A DNA stretch of 64,000 nucleotides from VAZQ01 sp963840535 (GTDB lineage Bacteria; Pseudomonadota; Alphaproteobacteria; Rhizobiales; Xanthobacteraceae), in the NCBI GenBank assembly GCA_963840535.1, contig CAWIZJ010000060.1:310001-374000 (forward strand), in the 5' to 3' direction. The notes under the pieces were generated by a model. That model made no database searches, was not told the origin of the DNA, and was given only the letters and a program-made list of their open reading frames with translations. Below are positions 18,073 to 28,113 of the stretch, in pieces. The number at the start of each line of letters is the position of its first letter. The first letter of the stretch is position 1. The position numbers and the translations under genes were made by a program.

Positions 18073-18271
18073 CCGTTTTGATCGGTACACGGCAGACTTC
18101 ACTGTGCCGACCCGAGACGGGATGCTCGATTACATGACGCCGGAAGGATCGGCTAGCGTTCTTGTGCGATCGCAGTTCAGAACGCAGTCGAGCGGCGCGA
18201 TGCGACAATGAGCGTGGCCCCGGAGGTATTTCTCAGCCGGCCCGTGAAACCTGCGGTACGCGAGAGATCGG

Positions 18272-18457
18272 TCAAGAGTTCCGCCAAGCAAGATCTATGC
18301 GCACATGATCATCGGTCACGATCTTGTGCTTAGCGCGCTGCAAGCGCACGCCCGCTCCTCCGCCATTTTCGTCGATGAAAATTACGGTCCTGCCCTTTCG
18401 CAAGCTTCGGCTCGATTGATGTCCAGCACTTCTGCGGCATATCGACGAGGTGTTCAC
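18272..18457 (-). pseudogene. C-terminal fragment of an XRE-type regulator
   Basis: The minus-strand frame reads GRTVIFIDENGGGAGVRLQR. This is the signature tail (I-E/D-x-ENGGG-x-GVRL) of small XRE regulators such as the intact one at 18533-18814. The helix-turn-helix part is missing. The ~475-base gap 18057-18532 holds nothing else recognisable. Confidence 0.5.
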
Positions 18458-18532
18458 GGCTGGGCCGTGGCTCGGGCGAGTGAGGCGATGCTGATTGCGG
18501 CAAACTCCATTAATCTGAATTCAGCCCAGTTG

Positions 18533-18814
18533 TCACCGGCGTTCCCGTTTTTTGGAATGGACCCGAAGGCGTACGCCCGGTCCGCTGCCGTTCGTGAACT
18601 CAATCCCAGCGGACTCGAAAGCACGTCTGAGCGCAGTCACGGTCGAGCTGTGCGCAGCTAATACGCCAGACGCAGCTTCGAGACGCTTTATCGTTGGGAG
18701 CGATACCCCTGAGGCTTCGGCCAGGTCGCGCTGTTCCCACCGCAGCAACGCGCGGGCTGCCCGGATGAGCTCACTTGTCACCGCTAAAGAGTCCAATCTT
18801 TCAGGCATCGACAT
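18533..18814 (-). CDS. XRE-family helix-turn-helix repressor
   Basis: 93 residues from ATG 18814 (a second ATG at 18808 is possible). The helix-turn-helix is VTSELIRAARALLRWEQRDL then AEASGVSLPTIKRLEAASGV. A short tail SAGIEFTNGSGPGVRLRV follows, in which the usual ENGGG is replaced by NGSG. Its start codon is 21 bases from a perfect palindrome (18835-18853) that overlaps the divergent promoter for the YqaJ/ERF genes. It is therefore inferred to repress that operon and itself, like a phage CI/Cro switch. Confidence 0.85.
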   Translation of the reverse strand: MSMPERLDSLAVTSELIRAARALLRWEQRDLAEASGVSLPTIKRLEAASGVLAAHSSTVTALRRAFESAGIEFTNGSGPGVRLRVHSKKRERR

Positions 18815-18834
18815 GTGGTCTTGAAGTATCGTAT

Positions 18835-18853
18835 TCAATACCTGAGGTATTGA
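18835..18853. promoter_or_regulatory. Operator palindrome
   Basis: Perfect inverted repeat tcaatacc-tga-ggtattga. Its right arm overlaps the -35 box (18850-18855) of the rightward promoter and it faces the XRE gene start. This is probably the repressor binding site. Confidence 0.7.
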
Positions 18854-18878
18854 CATTCGCATCTTTTGCCCGTAAAGT
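18850..18878 (+). promoter_or_regulatory. Sigma70-type promoter for the recombination cassette
   Basis: TTGACA (18850-18855), 17-bp spacer, TAAAGT (18873-18878), giving a start near 18885 and a ~26-base leader before ATG 18911. The -35 lies in the palindromic operator. Confidence 0.7.
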
Positions 18879-18910
18879 AGGGGCCGTTGTGAACCTTGAG
18901 AGCAGGCGAT

Positions 18911-19714
18911 ATGCAGAATAGGCGAACGTTCATCGGCGGCTCCGATGCTCGCATCATCATGGGTGACGACGAAGCCGCCCTGGTTCGGCTCTGGCGGGAG
19001 AAGCGGGGCGAGGCCGAGCCACAGGATCTCTCCGGCAACCTCGTGGTGCAACTCGGGGTCGCCACCGAGGAACTCAATCGCGGCTGGTACGAGCGCAATA
19101 CCGGGCGCCGGATCACGAGCGTCCAACGGCGGGTCAAGCATTCCGCCATCCCCTGGATGGTCGCGACCCTCGATGGGATCGTCGAGGGCACCGAGGCGGT
19201 GTTCGAATCCAAGTTCATGCTGCCGTGGTCGTTCTCCGAAGAAACGGCTGCCGACAAGTACATGGCCCAGCTCCAGCACAACATGTGGGTCACCCATTTG
19301 CGCTCCGCGGTGCTGTCGATCATCACCGGCGGTGGGAAGTGGGTGGAGATGACGATTCCCATGGACCCACTCTACCTGAGCGTCCTGGTCGCGGCCGAGA
19401 AGAAATTCTGGCGCTGCGTCCAGTCTGGGGAAACTCCCCACCTGATCAATGCCGAGGCCCCGCGGCCCCGGATCGAGGCGCTGCGCATCGTCGACATGAG
19501 CGCGTCCAACTCCTGGGCGGAATTCGCAACGTTGTTTCGCAGCACAAGGGGCGCAGTCCTCGACCACGAGCGGGCCAAGAGCGAGCTCAAGGCCTTGCTG
19601 CCGGAGGATGCCAAGGAGGCCATCGGACACGGGGTGCGCGCCAAGCGCTCGAAATCGGGGGCGGTGAGCTTTGATCTCCTAGAGGCGGAGGCCACCCATG
19701 CACCGCTCCAGTGA
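18911..19714 (+). CDS. YqaJ-like viral recombinase / phage exonuclease
   Basis: 267 residues. The opening FIGGSDARIIMGDDEAALVR is the YqaJ start motif. GVATEELNRGWYERNTG and later GIVEGTEAVFESKFMLPWS supply the acidic/Lys (E-x-K) residues of a lambda-exonuclease-type PD-(D/E)XK fold. HNMWVTHLRSAVLSIITG is the usual Gln/His region. It should be a 5'-3' dsDNA exonuclease that makes single strands for the annealing protein encoded next. It overlaps that gene by 17 bases and is first in the operon. Confidence 0.85.
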   Translation: MQNRRTFIGGSDARIIMGDDEAALVRLWREKRGEAEPQDLSGNLVVQLGVATEELNRGWYERNTGRRITSVQRRVKHSAIPWMVATLDGIVEGTEAVFESKFMLPWSFSEETAADKYMAQLQHNMWVTHLRSAVLSIITGGGKWVEMTIPMDPLYLSVLVAAEKKFWRCVQSGETPHLINAEAPRPRIEALRIVDMSASNSWAEFATLFRSTRGAVLDHERAKSELKALLPEDAKEAIGHGVRAKRSKSGAVSFDLLEAEATHAPLQ

Positions 19715-20898
19715 GTCGGTCGCGGCACTGGCGTCAGCGCTCGCCAAGGCGCAGGCCGAGCTCGTCAATCCCGAGAAGTCGTTGACCGCCGTCATCCGCA
19801 GCGGGCGGGCAGGGGAGGGCGAACGCACCTTCCGCTATGCGCCGCTCTCGAGCGGCCTCGACATCGTGCGCCGGACGCTGGGTCAGCACGAAATCGCCAC
19901 TGTGCAGACCACCGTGGTCGATCAGGCGTCTGGGATGGTCAATCTGACCACCATGCTTGCGCACGCCTCGGGCGAGTGGATTGCGTCAGATTGGCCGGTT
20001 TGCCCGGTGGCAGAGGTTGCGAACCCGCAACGGATGGGCACTGCGCTGACCTATGCCCGCCGCTATGCCCTGTTCACGCTGGTTGGGATCGCCGGCGAGG
20101 ATGACCTCGACTGCCCCGATATGGTGGCTCCCTTGGCACCCGCGCCTGGGAACTCAACGCGGGCCTCCTATGACCAAGCTCCAAAGCCGCCTTCGCGCAA
20201 TGCTGCGAATGGTCGAGCAATCACGATCAAGGAATCGAAACCCGCAGTGCTTGCTCCCGGAGCAGTCGGAAGTCTTGCGATGCCGGCTCCTGGCGGAAGT
20301 GGCGAACCTGTCGTCTGTCAAGATAGCCTCTGCCTGGGCGCACGCGGCGCTCAAGGACAAGAACAGCTTGAACGCCGGAGATGCTAAGGCGGTTGAAGAC
20401 GCGTTCGAGCAAAAGCTCGAAGAGCTCGCACGATTAGGATCTGCCGCTGGCTGCATTGGAGATCCCGTGCGAGGGGTGACAGAGCCGGGAAAAAGCAGTG
20501 CCGTCGAGGGCGGACCTGACCAGTCGAACCCCATCGACAAGGGCAGCTTCTCGGCGGCCACGCCCCGCCGCCGCAGCCGTGAGCACCTGCGGTTCGTCAG
20601 GCAGCAGCCGTGCCTTGTCTGCGGCCGCAAACCCTCGGACCCCCACCACCTGCGCTTCATGCAGCCGCGCGCGCTCGGCCGCAAGGTCAGCGACGAGTTC
20701 GCGGTGCCGCTCTGCCGTGGCCACCACCGCGCCCTCCATCGAGCGGGCGAAGAGCTGCCTTGGTGGCAGGCAGTGGGCATCGACCCGATCGAGGCCGCTC
20801 GCAAGCTGTGGCAGCAAACCCACATGACCGATACTCGTTTGCTGGAGGTGGATGCGATTGCCCAATTGAATGGCGAACAGCGCCAGCCAACGGCGTAG
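19698..20898 (+). pseudogene. ERF single-strand annealing protein fused to an HNH domain, one frame slip
   Basis: N-terminal ~160 residues are an ERF-family annealing protein: VAALASALAKAQAELVNPEK, GERTFRYAPLSSGLDIVRRT, NPQRMGTALTYARRYALFTL and VGIAGEDDLDC. Removing one base near G20253 joins this to LPEQSEVLRCRLLAEVANLS and a C-terminal zinc HNH-like domain: LRFVRQQPCLVCGRKPSDPH, LRFMQPRALGRKVSDEFAVP and LCRGHHRALH, with CxxC, HH and CxxHH. The joined protein would be ~399 residues. Rhizobial homologues with this fused layout are known, so the break is probably an error or recent mutation. It would anneal strands made by the YqaJ nuclease. Confidence 0.82.
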
Positions 20899-20909
20899 CC
20901 GGGATCGAC

Positions 20910-22342
20910 ATGCTGGTCGACTTGGCAGCAAGTGCAAAGCTGTTCCACACCGCCGATGGGACAGCCTTCGCGGACCTTGCGGTTGACGGGCACCGGGAAA
21001 CCTGGCCCGTGCGCAGTAGCCGCTTTCGGACTTGGTTGCGGCGCCGGTACTACGCCGCAACCGGCAGCGCCGCCAGCGCGGCGGCCATGTGTTCGGCGCT
21101 CGATCACATCGAGGCTCAAGCGCAATTCGACGGCGCCGAGCACGCCGTCCATCTCCGCGTCGCGGAACACAATGGTCGCATCTATCTCGACCTCGCCGAC
21201 CCGTGCTGGCGGGGGTGGAGGTCGGGGCAGCTGGATGGCGCATCGTAAAGTCTCCGCCCGTCCGGTTCATTCGCACGCCCGGCATGCTCCCGCTTCCCGT
21301 TCCGGCGCGCGGCGGCTCCCTTGAGACCCTCGCAAGATTTCTCAATCTTCCCGGGCGCGACGAATTCGTTCTGGTGGTCGCGTGGCTGTTGGCTGCGTTG
21401 CGAAGCGGCGGGCCCTACCCATTATTGGCAGTCGCGGGCGAGCAGGGATCGTCAAAGACGTTTCTGACAAAAGTGCTGCGAGCCCTGATCGATCCTAATG
21501 TCGCCCCGGTCAGGGCTGCGCCACGCGAGGAGCGCGAGCTCTTCATCAGCGCCCGCAATAGTCATGTGCTGGCATTCGACAACCTTTCCAACTTGCCGCC
21601 TTGGATCTCCGACGCGCTGTGCCGGTTGGCGAGTGGCGGCAGTTTCGCGGTCCGCCGGCTCTATACCGATGAAGAAGAGGTGCTGTTCGAGTCGGCGCGG
21701 CCAGTGGTGCTCAACGGCATCGAAGAAGTCATTAACCGGCCCGATTTGGCCGATCGCGCCATCTTCCTGACGCTCGGACCTGTTTCGGAAAAGTGGCGGC
21801 GGCCAGAAAAGGCGCTGTGGCGAGAGTTCGAGCTACAAAGGCCCAAGATCTTGGGTGCGATGCTGGACATCGCCGCGCATGGACTACGGACTTGCTCCGA
21901 CGTCCGCATTGAGAAGTGGCCGCGGATGGCTGATTTTGCCTTGTGGTCGACCGCCTGCGAAACAGCCCATTGGTCTCCTGGAACTTTCGGTCACGCCTAT
22001 TCAGCAAACCGCCGGGCCGCGATCGAGGGCAGTATCGATGCTGACCCGGTTGCTGCTTACGTGTTGGAGATTATGGCTGCCCGTAACTCATGGACTGGTA
22101 CCGCTGCCGACCTACTGAGTGTCAGAGTCGATCGTGGCAGTGCGCGCATTTCAGCGGAGGGTACTCGTTGGCCGAGAAGTCCCCGCGCTCTGGCCGGCCG
22201 CCTGCGTCGTGCCCAAACCTCTCTGCGTGCACTGGGCATCGACATTTCGTTCAGCCGCGAAGGTCGAGCCGGAAGCAGGATTATTAGGATGCGAGCGACG
22301 GGAGAACACCGTCTGCATGGTCAGCTTGGTCAGGGATCGTGA
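20910..22342 (+). pseudogene. Large phage/element ATPase, one frame slip
   Basis: Read with one missing base near 21215, the protein is about 478 residues. The N-terminus is LVDLAASAKLFHTADGTAFA then TWPVRSSRFRTWLRRRYYAA and NGRIYLDLADPCWR. The ATPase follows: PLLAVAGEQGSSKTFLTKVL (Walker A GEQGSSKT), FDNLSNLPPWISDALCRL (Walker B-like), RPVVLNGIEEVINRPDLADR. It resembles primase-helicase-like ATPases of rhizobial mobile elements that act on replicating DNA. It follows the ERF-HNH gene by 11 bases and is probably in its operon. Confidence 0.75.
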
Positions 22343-22447
22343 CACCCTGGGTCAGGACACGCGCCCGAGAGACTGGGTTCGTTGACGACGTGGGCGCGCC
22401 GGTATTGTCAGCTCGCGGTTTTAGTTTTCCGCACGAAGGCAGGTGAA

Positions 22448-22489
22448 GCTGACAAGCTGACGATGCTGACGGTGCTGACGGTGCTAACG
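22448..22489. repeat. Imperfect 9-bp tandem repeat
   Basis: Five units of gctgac(a/g)(a/g)t in a row in the 237-base gap after the ATPase gene. The rest of that gap (22343-22579) shows no gene. Confidence 0.6.
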
Positions 22490-22579
22490 ACAAGTGTGCT
22501 TCCATCGTTTAGGAGAGTCCAAGTAAGGGCTACATGATCTTCGATCGCCTTAGACGATCAGGTACAGTGAGATTGAGCC

Positions 22580-23215
22580 GTGCCATTCAAGCGCAATCAG
22601 GTCGAAGAGGCGATTTCCCACATCTTCGCCCCCAACTCTGTAGAGCCGCCTTCGGAATTACGCACGCGCATCAAGCGACTTCTGGATCTTGACCGTTCTA
22701 TGGGCCGCAAGCTTGGGTCTAAGGATGCCGAAAAAGCGAACTTTGGATTCTTTAGCGAGAAGGCGCCGGGAACAGGAGCTATTAATTTGTTCTCAGAATA
22801 TGAAGCCTTCGCACTGTTGAACGGGCTGAGAATAATGCAGCACCACTGGCCGCAGGGCTTCGCCGTTTCAGTCATGCGCCGGATCCGTCCTGATCTTGAA
22901 AGAGAGCACGCGCGGATGCTTGGGCAAAATCCCGATGAGCTATTCGATCAGGAGGCGATACTTGCAAGTGCTGCACCAGGCGTCATCTATGTCGACAATA
23001 CCGACCCAGTATTCATTGCCATAGCCTCTAAGGCGCCACGCGATGAAAGACCGGTTGCTGTCGTTTCCGCTGTGTGTCGAGGATTCACCAAGGTCTTCGA
23101 ATTCAGTCGCGCTGCACAAGCCACGAGTATGTCGTTGCTTGAGGTTGCAACACCCGCCCATAGGTTACGTCAAGAATTGATCAAAACAAAACCAAGATCT
23201 CGTGGACGAACATAG
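22580..23215 (+). CDS. Hypothetical accessory protein (211 aa)
   Basis: GTG start at 22580. The protein is cytoplasmic and mixed alpha/beta (FKRNQVEEAISHIFAPNSVE, SELRTRIKRLLDLDRSMGRK, EYEAFALLNGLRIMQHHWPQ, PVAVVSAVCRGFTKVFEFSR). Base composition is less GC-rich than the chromosomal genes, consistent with transfer. The family is not recognised. It leads a row of four same-strand unknown genes. Confidence 0.65.
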   Translation: MPFKRNQVEEAISHIFAPNSVEPPSELRTRIKRLLDLDRSMGRKLGSKDAEKANFGFFSEKAPGTGAINLFSEYEAFALLNGLRIMQHHWPQGFAVSVMRRIRPDLEREHARMLGQNPDELFDQEAILASAAPGVIYVDNTDPVFIAIASKAPRDERPVAVVSAVCRGFTKVFEFSRAAQATSMSLLEVATPAHRLRQELIKTKPRSRGRT

Positions 23216-23330
23216 GGGTTCTTGCAGTAGAGCTTTTTTGCCCAAATTCAATGCCCGTAGACTTGTAATTGTTTGAAATCCTTAATAGGGTTTCAAAAAG
23301 AGAGTGTCCATTCATCGAAAGGATCTTGCG

Positions 23331-24014
23331 ATGACCCGGCGTGTTCGTTCAGATGGCAAAACGAAATCGAAGTCTTCCGTTTCGCCTCATCGGTTACGAT
23401 TGTTTCGCGACTCCCTAGTTCTTGAGGACGAGGATCCCACTGCCTATCAACAGCTTCTCGCCCGCATCCATGCATCGGTAAAGCCGCGCGATGCCATTGA
23501 TGAAATTTTCGTGCAGGACATAGCCTCTCTACAATGGGAGATTGTGCGGTGGCAGCGCTTGAGATTGGGTTTCATGCGAGCGCGTTGCCACAGAGCACTT
23601 GAAAGTTTTTTGAGTGAGAAACTGCAATATTCCCTCTACCGAGAAGAGTTTGCGTACGAACTTGCAGAAGACCTTCGAGAACGCCTTCGCGAAGATCAGG
23701 CGGAAGACGCAGAGAAACTTGCGCGCGCATATGCCGAAGGTGACCGTGTTGCCTACACCAAGGTTATTCAAGTGCTCGGCCGCATCGAAATGGACAAACG
23801 CGACCACGAAAAGGGTGAGCAAAAGCCCCCGCCCCAAGACCTCGTAAAGACTGGGCAAGCGCCCTGGGTCCAGGACCTCGTTAATGCTGAGCAAACTTTG
23901 GTGGCAGAGGAAGAACTACAAGACCTTGCAAAGACCGTGCGAGCTCGCAAGGCGAAGTGGCTGGTGGGGAAGTACATGACGGGCGAAGCCCGAATTCGTC
24001 TCGCTGATCTGTAA
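23331..24014 (+). CDS. Conserved hypothetical, helical (cassette gene 2)
   Basis: 227 residues from ATG 23331, with an AAAGGATC site upstream. Strongly helical and charged: DIASLQWEIVRWQRLRLGFM, RARCHRALESFLSEKLQYSL, EEFAYELAEDLRERLREDQ, AEDAEKLARAYAEGDRVAYT. This SLQWEI-RWRRLKL pattern belongs to a family of unknown function that recurs next to the two genes that follow in Bradyrhizobium-type genomes. Low GC for the window. Confidence 0.65.
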   Translation: MTRRVRSDGKTKSKSSVSPHRLRLFRDSLVLEDEDPTAYQQLLARIHASVKPRDAIDEIFVQDIASLQWEIVRWQRLRLGFMRARCHRALESFLSEKLQYSLYREEFAYELAEDLRERLREDQAEDAEKLARAYAEGDRVAYTKVIQVLGRIEMDKRDHEKGEQKPPPQDLVKTGQAPWVQDLVNAEQTLVAEEELQDLAKTVRARKAKWLVGKYMTGEARIRLADL

Positions 24015-24039
24015 AATTCTTTCCAAAGAGAACCTCAGC

Positions 24040-24264
24040 ATGGAGGGCTTCATGGCCGACGCGCTCGCTCAGAAATTGGGCGATATCGAGCAAATCGATC
24101 GCCTCATTACCATTGCCGAGAACCGCCGCAACGCTAGCCTGCACGAGATCGAACGTCGTCGGGCGATCCTCGGCCAAACACTCCGACGCGCTGTGCACGA
24201 GATCGAGGAGGCAGAATTTCAAGTTATTGATAGTCCACAGGGCAAAGGAACGAAAGCGGCTTGA
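24040..24264 (+). CDS. Small conserved hypothetical (cassette gene 3)
   Basis: 74 residues. The core DALAQKLGDIEQIDRLITIA then ENRRNASLHEIERRRAILGQ and a terminal AVHEIEEAEFQVID form one long amphipathic helix, possibly a coiled coil. The stop overlaps the start of the next gene by four bases. No function known. Confidence 0.65.
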   Translation: MEGFMADALAQKLGDIEQIDRLITIAENRRNASLHEIERRRAILGQTLRRAVHEIEEAEFQVIDSPQGKGTKAA

Positions 24265-24743
24265 CCAGTACCAGCAAGATCAAAGCCAATCGCGCGAATG
24301 CGCTGGCCAGCACTGGACCGAAAACCTCACTGGGCCGCGCACGCTCGAGGCGAAATGCGCTTCGGCAGGGCTTAAGTCTATCTGTTTTTTCGGATCCAAT
24401 TTTATCCGACGAAGTGGAAGCACTCGCACGCGAAATTGCTGAGCCGAACGCCAGTCCTCAGATTCAAGAACTTGCGCGGCGGGTCGCGGCAGCGCAGGTC
24501 GATCTGCGCCGGGTGCGTCATGCGCGCCACCGCCTACTGTGTGAAGCGTGGGAAGACTCCAATGTTGATCGGGTAGACCTTCAGATGAATATGATGGTCT
24601 TAGAAACTTTTGTGGGATTGGTCTCCGAGCCGGCAAAGGCGCGACACCTGATCGCAATCGATCGGTATGAGCGGCGAGCCCTGTCGCGGCGAAAATTTGC
24701 GATCCGTGAATTCGATGAGGCGCGCCTATTGATTCAGTCGTAA
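24261..24743 (+). CDS. Conserved hypothetical with NRANALASTGPKT motif (cassette gene 4)
   Basis: 160 residues from TTG 24261, translationally coupled to the preceding gene. The N-terminal motif KANRANALASTGPKTSLGRA then RNALRQGLS is a widespread environmental-bacterial signature of unknown function. The rest is helical (EVEALAREIAEPNASPQIQE, RRVAAAQVDLRRVRHARHRL, AIDRYERRALSRRKFAI). It closes the four-gene row. Confidence 0.7.
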   Translation: MTSTSKIKANRANALASTGPKTSLGRARSRRNALRQGLSLSVFSDPILSDEVEALAREIAEPNASPQIQELARRVAAAQVDLRRVRHARHRLLCEAWEDSNVDRVDLQMNMMVLETFVGLVSEPAKARHLIAIDRYERRALSRRKFAIREFDEARLLIQS

Positions 24744-24852
24744 TTTTGATTGCATACAATCATATGGTGTATGAGGATCTCTATTTGGCAGAACGAAGCC
24801 AAAAAGCCAAAATATTTCAACGAGCCTGACCGTCGGATCATGGATCCTTCGG

Positions 24853-25784
24853 TCACAAGGAGTATTCCCTAAATGGGGCTTCCGCCTCGACTTGCGACAC
24901 GAAGGACACAATGCGTCCGACGAGGCCCGCATCCGTCAGTGCCGGAGCATGACCTTCGTCCGCCACATCCACCACATCGAGCCTGGCGCGGCGCCGCCGC
25001 ATGGCCTCGACCGTCTGCGCCGACAGGATGTCGGAGTTGCCGCCGCGGATCACCATCACCGGGACGCGGGCGAGCGCATCGAACTCCTTCCACAGCGCCG
25101 GCAGCGGACGGTTGAAGTTGACGTCACGGAGAATGGTCGCGAGCCTCGGGATCGTAGTCGGGAACGATCCGCGTCGCCCGCTTCCTTGAATGTCCGGCGC
25201 GCAAAGGCCACCCAGGCGTCGTCGGTCCATTTGGGAAACTGGCTGCCGAACAGCCGGCGCAGGATGTCGGCCCCCTCGTGGAAGCTTGCCGGCCGCGGCA
25301 TCCTGCCGACATAGCTCTTGATCCGCATCAAGCCCTTGGGGTCGATCACCGGCCCGATATCGTTGAGCACGCAGCCGGCGATCGCGGTCGGCCGGGCGGC
25401 CGCGAGCAGCATGGTCAGTATTCCGCCGCGCGAGGTGCCGAGGAACACCGCCTTGGCGATGGCGAGTGCGGTCAGCACGCTCAGAGATCGGCAAGCTCGA
25501 CCGGGAGACTGTAGTTGGCCGGATTTCGGTCGTAGTCGGACTTGCCGCGCCCGCGCGAATCCAGCGCGATCACGCGCCGCGGCGTTCTCGTATCGCCGGC
25601 CAGTGCCGCCGCCAGCACGTCGAAATCCGCCGTAGTGCGCGCCAGCCCCGGCAGGCAAACGACCGGCAGCGCAGCAGCGTTACGCGGTCCCCAGCGAGCG
25701 CACGTGAAGTCTCAGCCCGTCCTGGACCGTGACGAACTGGCTGGAGCGACTGCGGAATCGATGGTCGGGTCTCGGCTTGGCCAT
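24853..25784 (-). pseudogene. Alpha/beta-fold hydrolase, several frame breaks
   Basis: From ATG 25784 (MAKPRPDHRFRSRSSQFVTV, QDGLRLHVRSLG) the frame must slip about three times to follow the protein. Segments are VVCLPGLARTTADFDVLAAA, ALDSRGRGKSDYDRNPANYS, VFLGTSRGGILTMLLAAA (nucleophile Ser in GTSRGG), VPVMVIRGGNSDILSAQT (acid) and VVDVADEGHAPALTD (His). All catalytic residues are visible, so the enzyme type is certain although the substrate is not. Breaks lie near 25682, 25495 and 25165. Confidence 0.8.
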
Positions 25785-25850
25785 ACGCAATAAGCGCGCA
25801 GCTGCCAAGGACATATGGCGGGAGATCGCGGCACAGCGGCGAGCGCGCGG

Positions 25851-28113
25851 TCAGTTCGCCTTCGCGCCGCGGCGCAGGTCCGCTTCGATCAGGAGCTTCG
25901 AGCCGCCGCCGAAGCGCACGCGGTAGACCTGCAGATTCTCCAGCACGCGCTGCACGTAGTTGCGGGTCTCGGAGAACGGAATCTGCTCGACCCAGTCGAT
26001 CGGATCGACCTTGGGGTCGCGCGGATCGCCGTATCTCGCGATCCAATCCCGCACCCGCCCGCGCCCGGCATTGTAGCCGGCAAAGGTGAGAATATGGGAC
26101 CCGCGATAGTCGGCGTAGAGATCGCCGAGCTCGGCGGCGCCCAACTGCACATTGTAGGTCTGGTCGCTCAGCAGCCGCTTCTCGTCATAGGGCGCGCCGA
26201 ACTTCTTGGCCACGTAGCGTCCGGCGGCGGGCGTGACCTGCATCAGCCCCATGGCGCGGGCACTCGAGATCGTCTTCGGGTTGAAGGTGCTCTCCTGGCG
26301 GGCGATCGCGTATACCACGGCGGGCTCGATCGCCGGCCCGATGGCGCGGTACTCGGGAATGCCGAGGGTCGGGAACGCGTAGTGCTCGAGCGGCTGTCCG
26401 CGCCCGAGCGCGCTCTTGCCCAGCAGCAGCATGCCGCGCGCATCCTTGTGGCGGGCGGTCACCTCGCCGAGCGCGGCCAGCACCGCGGTGTCCGTCAGCC
26501 GCTCGCCGAGATCGGCGAGCGCTCCCGCCACCAGGTCGCGCTCCTCGATGGCGTAGAGGAGACTCGATCGCGCGCACGACCTCGTACCGGGCCGCCTATC
26601 GCGCCGATCGGCGGGCTCAGGAGGCGGCCGCACGACGATGTCCTTGCGACCGAGCTTTGCGCGTGCGAGCTGGCCGTAATAGGCGGTCGAGTAGCGTGCC
26701 GCGGCCTCGTAATGTGCGCGCGCCTCGCCGCCGCGGCCGAGCGCCTCCGCCGCGCGGCCCTGCCAGTAGCCGCTGCGCGCCAGCGTGATCGGGTTGCTGA
26801 TGCCGTTGCCGATCTTCGCGAAATGGGCGAGCGCGGTCGCCGGATCGTTGAGGAAGCGCAGCGCGATCCAGCCCGCCGTGAACTGGCTCTCGCGCGCGAT
26901 AGTTGTCGCGGTTGGGTAGCGCGGCGCCGCTGGCGATGCGGTAGGCGGCCTTGGCGTCGCCGAGGTCGAGCATCTTTCTGGAGATCAGCCGCCGCTCGAT
27001 CCACCACTGGTCGGGGTCGATCGCCTGCGCCGGATCGTTGGGCAACGACAGGATCAACTCGGCGGCCTCGGCCGCCTTGTCGTCGCGACGCAGCAACTGC
27101 ACCCGGCTGAAAACGACCCCAATGTCGCGGCGCGTCTCCGCCGGCAGAGCATCGAGCAGCGCCTTGGCGTTCGACGCCTTCTTGATCACCGCGATGCGGG
27201 CCTTGGCGATGGCGACCGCGCCGCTCCCGGCCCGGTTGGCGGAACGCATGGCGCCCTCGGCGTCCTCGGCATAGAGGCGGATGTCCATGCGCGCCTTGTG
27301 ATCGGCGCGGCGTGAGCAGGTCCCTGAAGACATCGAGGGCGGGATCTTCGAGATCGCCCGAGAAGTTGTCGTTGCGCCAGGCCGCCCGCACCAAGCCTTG
27401 CGCGCCGGCGCGGTCGCCCTGCAGGAGCAGCGCGCGGGCGAGCGCAAATCGGCCCTTGGTGGTGGTCGGCCGCTCCTTGGCGAAATAGGCGCGCACGAAG
27501 GCCGGATCGCGGCGGTCCGACCACAGCGTCGCCTCGGCGCGGCGGCGCAGCATGACCACCGAGGGCCAGGTCGGGATTTTCCACGAAGAAAGCCATGTAG
27601 CGGCTGAGATCGATGCTCTCGTTCTCGTCGCTGCGCAGGATCGCCCATTCGACCAGCTTGCGGGCGACCGGGTCGGTGATCGTCTTTCGCAGGTCGGCGG
27701 CCTGCGAGGCTGCCCTTGCGCGCCGCGGCGACCGCCTCCTTGAGAGCGGCGAGCTCGGCCGGCGGGAGCGGCGAGGGCATGGCGGCGGCGACGGCTTTGC
27801 CGCCTTGGCGCCGTTGTGCCTTGGCGGCCGCGGATTTCGTTGGCACTGGGCGCCGGTCTTGTCGGTCTTGTCTTGCCGGCCGCCGCCTTGGCTTTCGACG
27901 CGTCCGCTTTCTTGTCGCTGGCGGCCGCCTTGTCCTTGGCCGCCGTGTTCCCGGCTTTCTTGGCGGCGCGGCGGCGGCCTTCTCGTTCGGCGCACCAGGC
28001 GCAGGTCCGGCGTGCAAGGCGAGAGCGAGGATGCCCGCGAGGGCGAGCACGGTCGAGGACCGTGTGAGCGCTCGGCGGATCAACGAATCATTCCTGCCTG
28101 TCGGCCGTGTCCG
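25851..28113 (-). pseudogene. Soluble lytic murein transglycosylase, at least five frame breaks
   Basis: Signal peptide (LIRRALTRSSTVLALAGILA) and an Ala/Lys-rich low-complexity linker. Then a helical superhelix (LPPAELAALKEAVAAARKG, RPTTTKGRFALARALLLQGD, NRDNYRARE) and a C-terminal Slt domain with AIARQESTFNPKTISSARAM (catalytic Glu), GLMQVTPAAGRY, LTFAGYNAGRGRVRDWI and IPFSETRNYVQRVLEN. All family motifs are present but spread over three frames between about 26580 and 27800. It is divergent from dapA; a TTG at about 28080 or the ATG at 28113 could be the start. It would cleave peptidoglycan in the periplasm. Confidence 0.85.
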
